From the NCBI GenBank assembly GCA_947054455.1, contig CAMRWN010000001.1, positions 262,966-326,965 on the forward strand: 64,000 nucleotides of DNA, written 5' to 3'. Under the pieces are notes generated by a model. That model made no database searches and was not told the DNA's origin. It was given only the letters and a program-made list of their open reading frames with translations. Of this stretch, positions 45,926 through 54,756 are shown in pieces; within the stretch, counting starts at the first letter, position 1; each line of letters starts with the position of its first letter. This stretch comes from an uncultured Alphaproteobacteria bacterium (GTDB lineage Bacteria > Pseudomonadota > Alphaproteobacteria > Rs-D84). Both the position numbers and the translations under genes were made by a program.

Positions 45926-46663
45926 ATGAAAAAAGAAAATATGCATGCTGTGATTGTCCGGCATACGACCGGTCAGAAAATAGGCGGCGTTTTGGCATTA
46001 ATCACATTGTTCGTGTGCGGTGTTATGGTTGGGGTGGCGATAAACGGTCGCAGTCGCGCATTTAAACCGCAGGAACCCCGGATTCAACAGGCGGCCGGCG
46101 ACACATCCGACATGGAAACGTGCCAGGTGATAGAATCGATGATGCTTGAACGCTTAGCGCCCGAGGATGATTACAATCCTGAAAGTCATGATTCTAATAT
46201 TGAAATATACACCAATCTGATTAAATACGGCTGTCCTGAAAACGGGGAAAAATATCGCGCGTTGATTCAGCGGGAACAGGATATTCTGACGGCCATGACA
46301 GACAGGGAAGCCGTTGTTGAAAAAACGTGCGAAGAAATCGAAGGCCTGTTAATAGGCAAGATGCCGTATGGTTCGGATGACAGCGGGATACGTATTGAAC
46401 GCGCGAAAATATACGCCAATCTGTCCGAACGCGGATGTCCGGAAAATTCCGCGCACTATGTTGATTTGGCGGCCAAGGAATTGGAAATAGCCCGCGCGTT
46501 GGATGACGATAATTTCACCCAGAATGAAACGGTCGAAATCGTTGAAACATATAAGCGTCTGGAAATGAAGCAGGCCGCAATGGATGTCCTGAACAAGGTT
46601 CAACAGCTGACTGACCCGGCGATTGACTTTATAATCAGACTGCAACAAATCATTAACGAATAA
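45926..46663 (+). CDS. Membrane-anchored protein with an internal duplication
   Basis: The 245-residue product starts at an ATG with AAGGAGAGAG upstream. One membrane helix lies at about 20-42, followed by a periplasmic part. Two copies of a 60-residue unit are visible: ETCQVIESMM...YTNLIKYGCPEN...KYRAL and KTCEEIEGLL...YANLSERGCPEN...HYVDL. Each has two cysteines that could pair within the repeat. No family recognised. It follows lolD by 26 bases. Confidence 0.6.
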   Translation: MKKENMHAVIVRHTTGQKIGGVLALITLFVCGVMVGVAINGRSRAFKPQEPRIQQAAGDTSDMETCQVIESMMLERLAPEDDYNPESHDSNIEIYTNLIKYGCPENGEKYRALIQREQDILTAMTDREAVVEKTCEEIEGLLIGKMPYGSDDSGIRIERAKIYANLSERGCPENSAHYVDLAAKELEIARALDDDNFTQNETVEIVETYKRLEMKQAAMDVLNKVQQLTDPAIDFIIRLQQIINE

Positions 46664-46675
46664 TCGGGGGAAAAA

Positions 46676-47302
46676 ATGGCTAGATTGATTTGCCTGGCGG
46701 TTTTGCTGGCGTCGCTGTCGGTGCCGGCGTGGGCGGCCGACGCAGTTGCCGAACGCATGTCGTGCGATGAAATCAAGGCGGAAATGGACGCGCTGGCCAA
46801 CGGTGATGACGCGGCGCGGTTGGAAACGCTGCAGATGGCGTACCGCCGGTCGTGTGCGCGCGCCGCCGCCGGGCGCCGCACCACGGCACGCACCGCGCCG
46901 GATGAAAGCCAACCGGTTGATAGGGATGAAAATATAGTTGATGCCATTGATGATTTCCTGACCAAGAAGCAGGATAACTGTAAAAAACTGGGCGATGAAA
47001 TTGCAAAGCTGACGGACGTGGACGATGCCACAGCGGCCGAGACGAAAAAACGACTTCAGGCGCAGTTTGACGCGGATTGTGTCGATAAAACCGATGAGCA
47101 AGTGGTTGCGGCAACGCCGGAAATCAGCGAAGAACAACGCGCTGCGCAAATAGAGGCGAATATAGCGGCGGGACTGTGCGCGGACGGAACAAATCCGAAC
47201 AAATACGGATGCTGTGCGGGCGAAACGTTCCGTGATATGGGCAATCTGGTTTTCGCATGCTGTCCGGATGCGGGCGGGGACTGCTTCCCGCCGATAAAAT
47301 AG
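46676..47302 (+). CDS. Secreted cysteine-containing protein
   Basis: The 208-residue product has a signal peptide cleaved after AWA and an acidic helical middle with widely spaced cysteines (MSCDE, RSCAR, DNCKK, ADCVD). The C-terminal cluster (GLCADG, GCCAGE, ACCPDAGGDC) is dense enough for several disulfides. It follows the previous gene by 12 bases and is probably co-expressed with it. Function unknown. Confidence 0.6.
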   Translation: MARLICLAVLLASLSVPAWAADAVAERMSCDEIKAEMDALANGDDAARLETLQMAYRRSCARAAAGRRTTARTAPDESQPVDRDENIVDAIDDFLTKKQDNCKKLGDEIAKLTDVDDATAAETKKRLQAQFDADCVDKTDEQVVAATPEISEEQRAAQIEANIAAGLCADGTNPNKYGCCAGETFRDMGNLVFACCPDAGGDCFPPIK

Positions 47303-47371
47303 GGTGGGGCAATCGAATATTCGCTTGCTTTTGGTGAAATTTGGTATATAATCATTTCGCTTAACATTCGT

Positions 47372-47446
47372 GCGGGCATAGTACAAAGGCTAGTATGCAA
47401 GCCTTCCAAGCTTGAAATGCGGGTTCGATTCCCGCTGCCCGCACCA
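47372..47446 (+). tRNA. tRNA-Gly (TCC)
   Basis: The 75-base cloverleaf has acceptor stem GCGGGCA/TGCCCGC, anticodon stem CAAGC/GCTTG with loop CTTCCAA (anticodon TCC), T-loop TTCGATT and an encoded CCA. Confidence 0.92.
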
Positions 47447-47475
47447 AGGTTCGCATTCTGCGGACTCAGGAGATT

Positions 47476-47562
47476 GGGCGTGCGCCGGAGTTGGAGAGCC
47501 GGGGCAGACTGTAAATCTGTTGGCTTAAGCCTGAGCTGGTTCGAATCCAGCCACTCCCACCA
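47476..47562 (+). tRNA. tRNA-Tyr (GTA)
   Basis: This 87-base class II tRNA has acceptor GGGCGTG/CACTCCC (one C:T mismatch at the fourth pair), D-stem CCGG/CCGG, anticodon loop CTGTAAA (GTA), a long variable arm near TGGCTTAAGCC, T-loop TTCGAAT and an encoded CCA. It is 29 bases after tRNA-Gly. Confidence 0.88.
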
Positions 47563-47704
47563 GACTGAACGACCGGACAAAATCCGGTCGTTTTTATTTG
47601 GATTTCTAAGTTTTTTCGCAGTTCGAAAGTGTTGCTGACATCAATGTGCCATTTTTTTACCAATTTTCGAACTTTTGTGATATAATTTATAAAAAGCTTT
47701 TATT

Positions 47705-48265
47705 ATGAAACGACATTTTTATTTCTTTCGGCATGGTCAGACCGATGAAAATGCCACTGGTGTGCGCGAAGGGTTGGGGGATGCTGCACAGCTAACCGAA
47801 ATGGGGCGCAAGCAGGCGCGTTCGTTGGCGGTTTTTTTGTCGGATAAAAAACTGGATGTGATTTATAGTAGTCCGTATGTTCGAGCTATGGACACTGCAG
47901 CGGCGGTTGTAACAGAATATTCAGATTTGAAAATTATTTTGTCGGATGCATTGAAAGAAGGGCCTTTTTACTTTTGGGGATTGGAAAATAAAGAGGCTAA
48001 AAAACGCGTAGATGATACATTGGCGCGTGTGCAGGCATTTTTAGACGATGTCATTGCAAATACAAGCGATGAACATATTGCCATATCATCGCATGGCGGT
48101 ATTACGCGTGCGCTGTGTTTCTGTGCTGGACAAGAAGTTGGCTTGGTTAAAAATTGCGCCTGTTATCATTTTACTTATGAAGACGGTGTGTGGGGTTTTA
48201 TTGGTGAATTTGACACAAGGATTGAAGTTAAAAACTATTCCGACAGACATTACGATAAAAGCTGA
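47705..48265 (+). CDS. Histidine phosphatase (phosphoglycerate mutase-like)
   Basis: The 186-residue product has the catalytic RHG motif in FFRHGQTDEN. The second core residues are in YSSPYVRAMDTA and the second His in ISSHGGITR. These enzymes remove phosphate from small molecules or proteins through a phospho-His. The substrate cannot be read from the sequence. The gene is AT-richer than its neighbours, which suggests recent acquisition. A TATAAT lies shortly upstream. Confidence 0.8.
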   Translation: MKRHFYFFRHGQTDENATGVREGLGDAAQLTEMGRKQARSLAVFLSDKKLDVIYSSPYVRAMDTAAAVVTEYSDLKIILSDALKEGPFYFWGLENKEAKKRVDDTLARVQAFLDDVIANTSDEHIAISSHGGITRALCFCAGQEVGLVKNCACYHFTYEDGVWGFIGEFDTRIEVKNYSDRHYDKS

Positions 48266-48370
48266 TTGGGTGTGGATATTAGCCGCTTAAACTGCTTAAT
48301 ATCGTGTCCAATGCTAAGAAATCCAAGGAAATCGTGGCTAGAAAATTGCTTACCCACTGCCACCAGTAAA

Positions 48371-48398
48371 AAACACCCCGAACGGGGTGTTTTTATTT
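48371..48398 (+). terminator. Terminator after the histidine phosphatase
   Basis: AACACCCCG/CGGGGTGTT hairpin is followed by a T-run. In the remaining 48266-48627 gap an imperfect stem with several G:T pairs joins TTGGGTGTGGATATTA to TAATATCGTGTCCAA near 48264-48315. The rest shows nothing I can identify. Confidence 0.85.
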
Positions 48399-48627
48399 TG
48401 TTTTGAATGTCTTCGGGTATGTGTGTTCAATCTGTGATTGAAATTATTTATATTTTCGTGTTTTTGTTTGTGTGGGGTGCGGGAAAAATGTGATATGCAT
48501 TAACCGGATATGACCCACATCCCGCCGGCGAAATATAAACATTGATGAAAAAAACATTCGGCATGAGAAGGCGGTTGGAACGGTTGTGTGAAATGTGATA
48601 TAATGCCCGTGTCAGGCGGGTGTTTAT

Positions 48628-49206
48628 ATGTTAAGTATTTTTGTCTTTGTAATTTTTGGGTTGGTTGCGGTCGTGGATTTGCTGCTGATGTTCAAGACGG
48701 TGGAATATATTTACTGTGCGTTTTTGCGGTCTCAGCCGCCTTTTGTTCCCAGTAATAAAAATATGCGCCAAATGGTCGCACGCGAAATATCCCGGCATTA
48801 TCCCCATTGCAAAAGCGTTTGTGAAATCGGGGCCGGGTACGGCGGGTTGGCGCGTTGTATTGCGCGATGCTGCGGCGTGCGTGTTGTTGCGCTGGAAAAT
48901 ATGCCGTTCACGGCGTTTGTTTCACGTATTGCGGATATGTTTTGCCGGGCTGATGTTCGTACGCACTGGTGCAACGCGTTGGGGTATCTGGGGACGACCA
49001 AGGAAAAATTTGATGTGGCCGTCGCATATATGGGCCCGAAAATTACGCCGGAACTGGTCAAATTCCGTGGGCGCTTTTCCGTGCTGATTTCATTGGATTT
49101 TGAAATCCCGGGCAGGCGTCCGGTGCGTATTATAGACTGCGGCCCGGGCAAAACCATTTACGACGGCCGCGTATATCCGCACAGGATTTTTGTTTACGAA
49201 TTTTGA
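48628..49206 (+). CDS. Membrane-anchored SAM-methyltransferase-like protein
   Basis: The first 28 residues of this 192-residue protein form a membrane helix. Then VCEIGAGYGGLARCIA is a glycine-rich SAM-binding loop of class I methyltransferases, followed by VVALENMP as the acidic end of strand 2. The usual catalytic D/NPPY motif is absent, so a small-molecule or sugar O-methyltransferase is more likely than a DNA one. A TATAAT lies about 25 bases before the start. No close family recognised. Confidence 0.55.
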   Translation: MLSIFVFVIFGLVAVVDLLLMFKTVEYIYCAFLRSQPPFVPSNKNMRQMVAREISRHYPHCKSVCEIGAGYGGLARCIARCCGVRVVALENMPFTAFVSRIADMFCRADVRTHWCNALGYLGTTKEKFDVAVAYMGPKITPELVKFRGRFSVLISLDFEIPGRRPVRIIDCGPGKTIYDGRVYPHRIFVYEF

Positions 49207-49212
49207 CGCAAT

Positions 49213-49242
49213 AAAAAACACCGGCGACGCCGGTGTTTTTTA
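49213..49242. terminator. Bidirectional terminator between convergent genes
   Basis: AACACCGGC/GCCGGTGTT hairpin is flanked by A- and T-runs between the methyltransferase-like gene and the AMP-ligase gene. Confidence 0.85.
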
Positions 49243-49261
49243 TTATGCGCGTCGGCGGATG

Positions 49262-50842
49262 TTATTCCTTGCGCATGGGGTATTTACCGTCAATCAGGTT
49301 TTGGCGCACGATGTGGTGTTTTACCTTTTGCGTGCTGGTTGTCGGCAAATCTTCGGTCGTCATTGCAAAATGCGTTACCCATTTGTATGACGCGACCTTT
49401 TTGTTCGCCGCGGCAACCGCCGCCGCCAGTTTGTCGAGCGTCATGTCATCTTCTACGCTGAAGACGCCGTATGTGACGGTTTTATTTTTCACCTTGTGTT
49501 CGAACACGGCGACGTTTTTGACGCCGGGGATTTCGATGAACAGACCCTCCAGCTCGTCGGGATACACGTTCTTGCCAGAATCCAGTACGATGACCTGTTT
49601 CTTGCGTCCCGCGAAGTGCAGTTCACCGTTCTTGTCCATCGACACCATGTCGCCGGTGTTAAAGAATCCGCGTTCGTCGAATACGACCTCGTTCGCGTCA
49701 TGGTTGTTCAGGTATCCGCCGAACACCTGGTGGCCGCGCAGCCACAGAACGCCGACGCCGTCTTCGTTCTTGTCGCGGATTTCGCATTCGTTGTTGGATG
49801 TCGGCGCGCCGAACGCAAAGGGCAGACGCTTTTTATTATGCTTGGAAATGCATATCGGCCCCACCGTTTCCGTCAGACCGTATCCCTGGATAAAGCGCAT
49901 TCCCAGGCGTTCATAGAATGTTTCCACCTCTGGCTTGGTTGCGGCGCCGCCCGCAATCAGCAGCGACACGCGACCGCCGAATATCGCGCGAACCGGGTCC
50001 TGAACCTTTTTAACCAGAAATCCCAGACCGATTTTGTTCAGCAGTTTGCCGTGCTTTAGCACAATCGAGGCCAACCACCATTTTTTCTGGGCCTTTATCT
50101 GGTCGATGATTCTGTTGCGTATCACTTCGAACAGGCGCGGAACGGCTGGAATGGCGTGCGGACGGTATTTTTTAAAGTCCTCCATTATTTCCTTGGGGTT
50201 TACCGTCGGCTGCAGCAGAACGCCGGAACCGTAGTGCAGTGTCGCCAGGATTTCCACCGCGAATCCGAATATGTGGTACATCGGCAGAAATCCGTACATG
50301 ATTTCGCCGGAATGAAAATATTCGCGCATATCGTCGAGCGAGTTTGAACATTCAACCAAGTTGAAGTGTGTCAGGGGAACAACCTTTGGCTTGCCGGTTG
50401 AACCCGATGTGAACGACAGCGTCGCGACGTCCAGCGTTTCCAGCGGCGCCGGGGCCAGTTTCGGATTGGGGCCGTTGTCGGGCGACGTGATGTCATAAAA
50501 CTTGAACTTGTCCGTTTTATAGAAGAAAGATTTTTCCGCGCATACAATGTGGCAGTCGGTCGTCGACGTCATGTTGTCGTATTCGAACGGCGTCAGGTTC
50601 GTATCCAGCAGCAGCACCGTGCCGCCCAGGTACCAGACAGCAAACAGTGTAATCGGAAATTCGGGTATGTTGTGCGACAACAGGCCGACAATATTCCCGC
50701 GGCGCACCCCGGCCGCATGCAGCGACGCCGCACGCGCCTTTACCAAATCCAGAAATCCTGAGAACGTGATGTTTTCGCGAACCAGAAACAAATTGTCCGG
50801 CCATGTCGCGACGGCGCGTTCCAGCAATTGATACATATTCAT
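49262..50842 (-). CDS. AMP-dependent acyl-CoA synthetase/ligase
   Basis: This 526-residue ANL-superfamily enzyme has P-loop SFTSGSTGKPKVV, the A5 motif GYGLTETVG, the A7 motif FFNTGDMV, and hinge GRKKQVIVLDSGKNVYP. The catalytic Lys lies in the C-terminal TTSTQKVKHH. It activates a carboxylic acid as an adenylate and passes it to CoA or a carrier; long-chain fatty acids are the likely substrate from overall resemblance. Single gene, divergent from exonuclease III. Confidence 0.8.
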   Translation of the reverse strand: MNMYQLLERAVATWPDNLFLVRENITFSGFLDLVKARAASLHAAGVRRGNIVGLLSHNIPEFPITLFAVWYLGGTVLLLDTNLTPFEYDNMTSTTDCHIVCAEKSFFYKTDKFKFYDITSPDNGPNPKLAPAPLETLDVATLSFTSGSTGKPKVVPLTHFNLVECSNSLDDMREYFHSGEIMYGFLPMYHIFGFAVEILATLHYGSGVLLQPTVNPKEIMEDFKKYRPHAIPAVPRLFEVIRNRIIDQIKAQKKWWLASIVLKHGKLLNKIGLGFLVKKVQDPVRAIFGGRVSLLIAGGAATKPEVETFYERLGMRFIQGYGLTETVGPICISKHNKKRLPFAFGAPTSNNECEIRDKNEDGVGVLWLRGHQVFGGYLNNHDANEVVFDERGFFNTGDMVSMDKNGELHFAGRKKQVIVLDSGKNVYPDELEGLFIEIPGVKNVAVFEHKVKNKTVTYGVFSVEDDMTLDKLAAAVAAANKKVASYKWVTHFAMTTEDLPTTSTQKVKHHIVRQNLIDGKYPMRKE

Positions 50843-50911
50843 AACAAAAAATCCTTGTTGTTTTATATTGGACTATTGTTTATTATAATCCTAACACAGA
50901 GGAATGCAATC

Positions 50912-51682
50912 ATGAAAATACTAACGCTGAATATCAATTCCATCCGTGCCCACGCACAGAGCTTTATAGACATTCTGCGCGCCGGCGAATACGACACGAT
51001 AATGGTCCAGGAACTGAAGGTGGAAGATGCGGCGTTCCCGTACAACCTGTTTGACGAATACGGATACAACATAAAAGTATTTGGCCAGAAAAGCTGGAAC
51101 GGCGTTGCGATTTTTTCAAAGCATTCAATCGAAGACACCGTCCGCGGCCTGCCGCCGTATGCGGACACGGCCGCGCGCTTTATCGAATGCGTCGTTGACG
51201 GGCGCGTGCGCCTGATAAACGTGTACATGCCAAACGGGGACACGGTGGATTCGCCAAAGTTTCCGTACAAGCTGGAATGGATGCGCGCATTTACCGATTA
51301 TATTGCGCGGTATGCGGACTCTGAAGAACCTGTTATAATCGGCGGCGACTTTAATGTTGCGCTGGAAGACCGGGACGTGTGGAAGCCCGCCAATTATGTC
51401 GGCATAGCGATTGCCGCCCCCCAGGCGCGCGAGGCTATGCGGCGTTGGCTGGATGCGGGGTGGACTGATGCGTGGCGCGCGCTGCATCCCGACGCGGTGG
51501 GTTATACCTGGTACGGGTATCGCGGCCGCGACACGGTTGGCAACCGCCAGGGGCTGCGTCTGGATTATTTCCTGTGCAATCGGGCGGCGATGCGTCTGGT
51601 CGAAGGGTGCGAAATAGACATGGGACCGCGCCTGGCCGAAAAGCCGACAGATCACTGCGGTCTGGCGCTGCGGCTGAAATAA
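50912..51682 (+). CDS. xth: Exodeoxyribonuclease III
   Basis: The ATG at 50912 with AGAGGA 8 bases upstream gives a 256-residue protein of standard length. It shows LNINSIRA, the catalytic Glu in VQELKVED, IGGDFNVALEDRDV, the GLRLDYFLC segment and the terminal catalytic His in TDHCGLAL. It acts as an AP endonuclease and 3' exonuclease in base-excision repair. Confidence 0.92.
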   Translation: MKILTLNINSIRAHAQSFIDILRAGEYDTIMVQELKVEDAAFPYNLFDEYGYNIKVFGQKSWNGVAIFSKHSIEDTVRGLPPYADTAARFIECVVDGRVRLINVYMPNGDTVDSPKFPYKLEWMRAFTDYIARYADSEEPVIIGGDFNVALEDRDVWKPANYVGIAIAAPQAREAMRRWLDAGWTDAWRALHPDAVGYTWYGYRGRDTVGNRQGLRLDYFLCNRAAMRLVEGCEIDMGPRLAEKPTDHCGLALRLK

Positions 51683-51698
51683 ATTAATCTGAAAAAAG

Positions 51699-54215
51699 TT
51701 AATCCCGGACACGGGCCAAATCGTCGTATGCGCGGTATTTTTGGTCCGATGTTTCGCGGTATTCGTACGGCGCCGCACCCGCCGAATAAATATTGAACAT
51801 TTCCGTTGTTTTATCGACCGCGGCGCGCATCATTTGCGCCGTTGTTTCCGCATCGTATTCTATTTGTCGGACGTCGTTGTTGCGCAGCTGCAGAAACATT
51901 ATGACAGGTGTTGCGGTTCGCGGTGTGTGTGGAATTGGAAAACCGCCTGATTGCATGATGTAGGCTTCCAGCGGCAACTGCGGCATGTTTCCGTCCAGCA
52001 GCTGCTTTTTAGACGGTGCGGCACCCGTCTTGATATCCATGACGCCGCCGTCCCATACGCGGTCGGCGCGGGCTCGCACGTTGCGTCCCGCGATTTTGAC
52101 GCATCCTGCGATTTCGGCGCGTCCGGCGGGCGTCGCGGCCAGCATGGCCGCCGCATGCGGCGCGATTTCGACAAACCGTTTGTGCCAGAAATGAAATATC
52201 ACCCCGCCAGGCCCCAGCATTTCGCGCGCCGCCGCATCCATTTCACGCAGCAGTGCCGCAGCCGTCGCATTGCCGCGTGCGTGTTCAATGACGCCGTGCA
52301 CCAGATTGCCGAAATCACGTGCGTCGGGCCCGGTCCAGTAATCGTCGCGCGGCCGCAGACGCAGTATATGCCGCACATAGAACGCGTATGGATTGTGCGT
52401 CAACAGTTCCAGTTCCGTTGCGAAAACATCGGACCAGTCCGCGGGTGGCGCGGGCGGTGCATAGGACAGGGGGCGTGGCGCAATGTCGTCGCGCGCCCGC
52501 ACCGCGGCCAGTATTTCGCGCGCCCCATCGCGGTCAAATTCGCCGCGTCGTGCGGCGCAGCGGGATATAAAACGTGATTCCGTTGTCTGGACGCCGCCGG
52601 ATGTTCGCGAACGCAGCCAATAAACCTCTGGCCCGCATGACAGATTCATAAAGTCCAGCGCCATAAGCGAAACCTTGCGGTCGCCCGGCGGCAGTCCTAT
52701 CTTTTCGGACAGCGCGCGCGGCAGCCATGCGTTTTCATAGCCGCGGGCGGGAAACATTCCTTCGTTCAGGCCGGTCAGAATAACCACGTCGGCGGTCTGC
52801 ATTCTGGATTCAATCGTTCCCAAAACGGCGATGCGTGCGGTGGTGTTCATTGCGTCGCGCATCGCCGCCCCGCCCAGCGCGTCGGCGACAAACGCGCGCG
52901 CGTCCGCCGCTGTCAGGCGGACATCGGCGTCCCGCAGGCAGTCTGAAACATCGCGCAGTGCGCGCCAAACGGGCATGTATGCGGTATCTGCCGGATTGAA
53001 TGCGGGCGCCATCGCGTCGGCGCGTGCATCGACAATGCGCACAATGGTTTCGAACAAATCGAATCCGGCGTCGCGGTATAATTCGTCAAATGTGTCCGAC
53101 GACGTTTCAATCCATGAATCAAACATGTTTAAAATCGCGCGGCCGGGTGCGGACATTGTGCCGGGCATTGCGCCGGAAAAGTCCGCATCGATTTCGCGTG
53201 CGGCGAACGCCGCCGCGATGCGCTGACCGCCGGCGGCATCGGGCGTTATGATAAGAACAGTTTTTCCCTGGGCGACGGCGCGTGCGGCAATGTGTGCGGC
53301 GGCGGCGGCCTCTTCAGCTTCACGTGCGCATTCAACCAGGCTGCAGTGGCGCACCGCGTCCGTGTCGGTGGTGTCTGGGCCGTTGCCGAATGCGCGGTTC
53401 ATGAAATCAATTGCCGACGGGCCAACGTCGATTGGAATCACCTGGTCTGGTTCAACCGCGATGCGCCGCAGGAATTTGTATTCGGAATTATAAGGATTTG
53501 CGGCCAGTTCAAAGTCCGCCGTGCGGCCGTCTATTTTCCCGGGCAGTATTATGCGGCCCTGTGGCGACGCGGCAATCGCAGCCATCAGGTCGGCGGTTGC
53601 CGGAACGCTGGCGGTGGATGCGCAGACGATGAACAGTTTTTTGTCGGTTTGCCCGTCGGAAATGCGGCGCGCCCACCCGCGTATGTCCGCATTGCGCTGT
53701 GCGGTCTGGGTTCTGCGGCCGGCATGGTACGCGGGCATTACCGCCGACAGTATGTTCAGCAGGCGCGCCTTGTTTTGAAAATGTGCGGCGTATTTTTCAT
53801 CGACCAGTTCGTCCCATTTTATTTGGGCGATGTCGACACCTTCGTTTTCCAGATAGTTGGTCATGCGCACCAGGTCGCGCGCCACCGGCAGCGCCCCGGC
53901 CAGTGTTCCTATTGTCGCGTCCGCCGCCAGCAGTCTGGCCAGTGCGACCACGCGCGCCGTGTCGGATATGGTGTCGGGTGATTCCGCATCGTCGGATAAA
54001 TCGTCGTCGGCCCCCGTACCCAGCGGAACCAGCTGCGGCAGGATGCATGCGCCGCCGGCCGCCAGCCGTTTTTCAACCGTACGCACCGCGCGCCTGCTGG
54101 GCAGGAATATCAGCATGTCGGCCAGGTCAACGCCGGAATCGGCCATGACGCGAAGCAGCGCGTCCGTCATTCGGGCCGGATTGGTGGCGTAAAAAACGTT
54201 TCTATTTGATGCCAA
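51699..54215 (-). CDS. addB: Double-strand break repair protein AddB
   Basis: This 838-residue protein has the alphaproteobacterial AddB layout. A degenerate N-terminal helicase-like part has IFLPSRRAVRTVEKRL, and a TGLNEGMFPA motif lies near residue 485. A C-terminal PD-(D/E)XK nuclease has GVMDIKTG with a downstream QLPLEAY. AddAB resects double-strand breaks for RecA. addA is not in the window. The start overlaps the engB 3' end by 14 bases. Confidence 0.9.
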   Translation of the reverse strand: MASNRNVFYATNPARMTDALLRVMADSGVDLADMLIFLPSRRAVRTVEKRLAAGGACILPQLVPLGTGADDDLSDDAESPDTISDTARVVALARLLAADATIGTLAGALPVARDLVRMTNYLENEGVDIAQIKWDELVDEKYAAHFQNKARLLNILSAVMPAYHAGRRTQTAQRNADIRGWARRISDGQTDKKLFIVCASTASVPATADLMAAIAASPQGRIILPGKIDGRTADFELAANPYNSEYKFLRRIAVEPDQVIPIDVGPSAIDFMNRAFGNGPDTTDTDAVRHCSLVECAREAEEAAAAAHIAARAVAQGKTVLIITPDAAGGQRIAAAFAAREIDADFSGAMPGTMSAPGRAILNMFDSWIETSSDTFDELYRDAGFDLFETIVRIVDARADAMAPAFNPADTAYMPVWRALRDVSDCLRDADVRLTAADARAFVADALGGAAMRDAMNTTARIAVLGTIESRMQTADVVILTGLNEGMFPARGYENAWLPRALSEKIGLPPGDRKVSLMALDFMNLSCGPEVYWLRSRTSGGVQTTESRFISRCAARRGEFDRDGAREILAAVRARDDIAPRPLSYAPPAPPADWSDVFATELELLTHNPYAFYVRHILRLRPRDDYWTGPDARDFGNLVHGVIEHARGNATAAALLREMDAAAREMLGPGGVIFHFWHKRFVEIAPHAAAMLAATPAGRAEIAGCVKIAGRNVRARADRVWDGGVMDIKTGAAPSKKQLLDGNMPQLPLEAYIMQSGGFPIPHTPRTATPVIMFLQLRNNDVRQIEYDAETTAQMMRAAVDKTTEMFNIYSAGAAPYEYRETSDQKYRAYDDLARVRD

Positions 54216-54756
54216 GCGTCGCCCTTATCGGTTCCAGTCCCGTTTTCTTTTCCGCGGACGTTTCCAGTATTTCCGGAACCATGGCGCCGTGCGACTGGTG
54301 GGACAGGGCGGTTTGCGATTTTTCGCGCACACGCTTGTCCTTTTTCGTGAAAACAATCTGGTACGAGACGCCGTTCGCGTCGCAAAAATCCATCAGGTCC
54401 AGGTCCGCGTCGCGCGGTCCAATGCGCGAGTCTATCAGTATAAACAGGCGCGTCAGCTGGCGCCGCGTCAGCAAATATTCCTCCAACCGGCGCAGCCAAC
54501 GCATTGCGTCGGTCTTTGACACGCGCGCGTACCCGTACCCGGGCAGGTCTGCAATCATCACCCGGTCGTCGATGTTGAACATGTTCAGCGACTGGGTCCG
54601 GCCCGGCGTGTTTGACGTGCGTGCGACCGGCGCGCCGACCACCGCGTTTATCAGCGACGACTTGCCCACGTTGCTGCGCCCGATGAATGCGTATTCGGGG
54701 AACTGTGTCCGCGGCAGGGCGGCAACCGTTTCAAAACTGCCTACGAATTTAATCAT
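54202..54756 (-). CDS. engB: Ribosome biogenesis GTPase EngB (YihA/YsxC)
   Basis: I chose the ATG at 54756 (184 residues); longer upstream frames read through rsmI. The GTPase motifs are G1 GRSNVGKSS, G2 TSNTPGRTQ, G3 DLPGYGYA and G4 FTKKDK, all typical of EngB, which helps assemble the 50S subunit. It overlaps rsmI by 8 bases and addB by 14 in an rsmI-engB-addB operon. Confidence 0.93.
   Translation of the reverse strand: MIKFVGSFETVAALPRTQFPEYAFIGRSNVGKSSLINAVVGAPVARTSNTPGRTQSLNMFNIDDRVMIADLPGYGYARVSKTDAMRWLRRLEEYLLTRRQLTRLFILIDSRIGPRDADLDLMDFCDANGVSYQIVFTKKDKRVREKSQTALSHQSHGAMVPEILETSAEKKTGLEPIRATLGIK

Noticed and set aside
48340-48372. A tRNA fragment ending CCACTGCCACCA
   Set aside because: No cloverleaf can be drawn upstream; only the last dozen bases resemble the tRNA-Tyr end.
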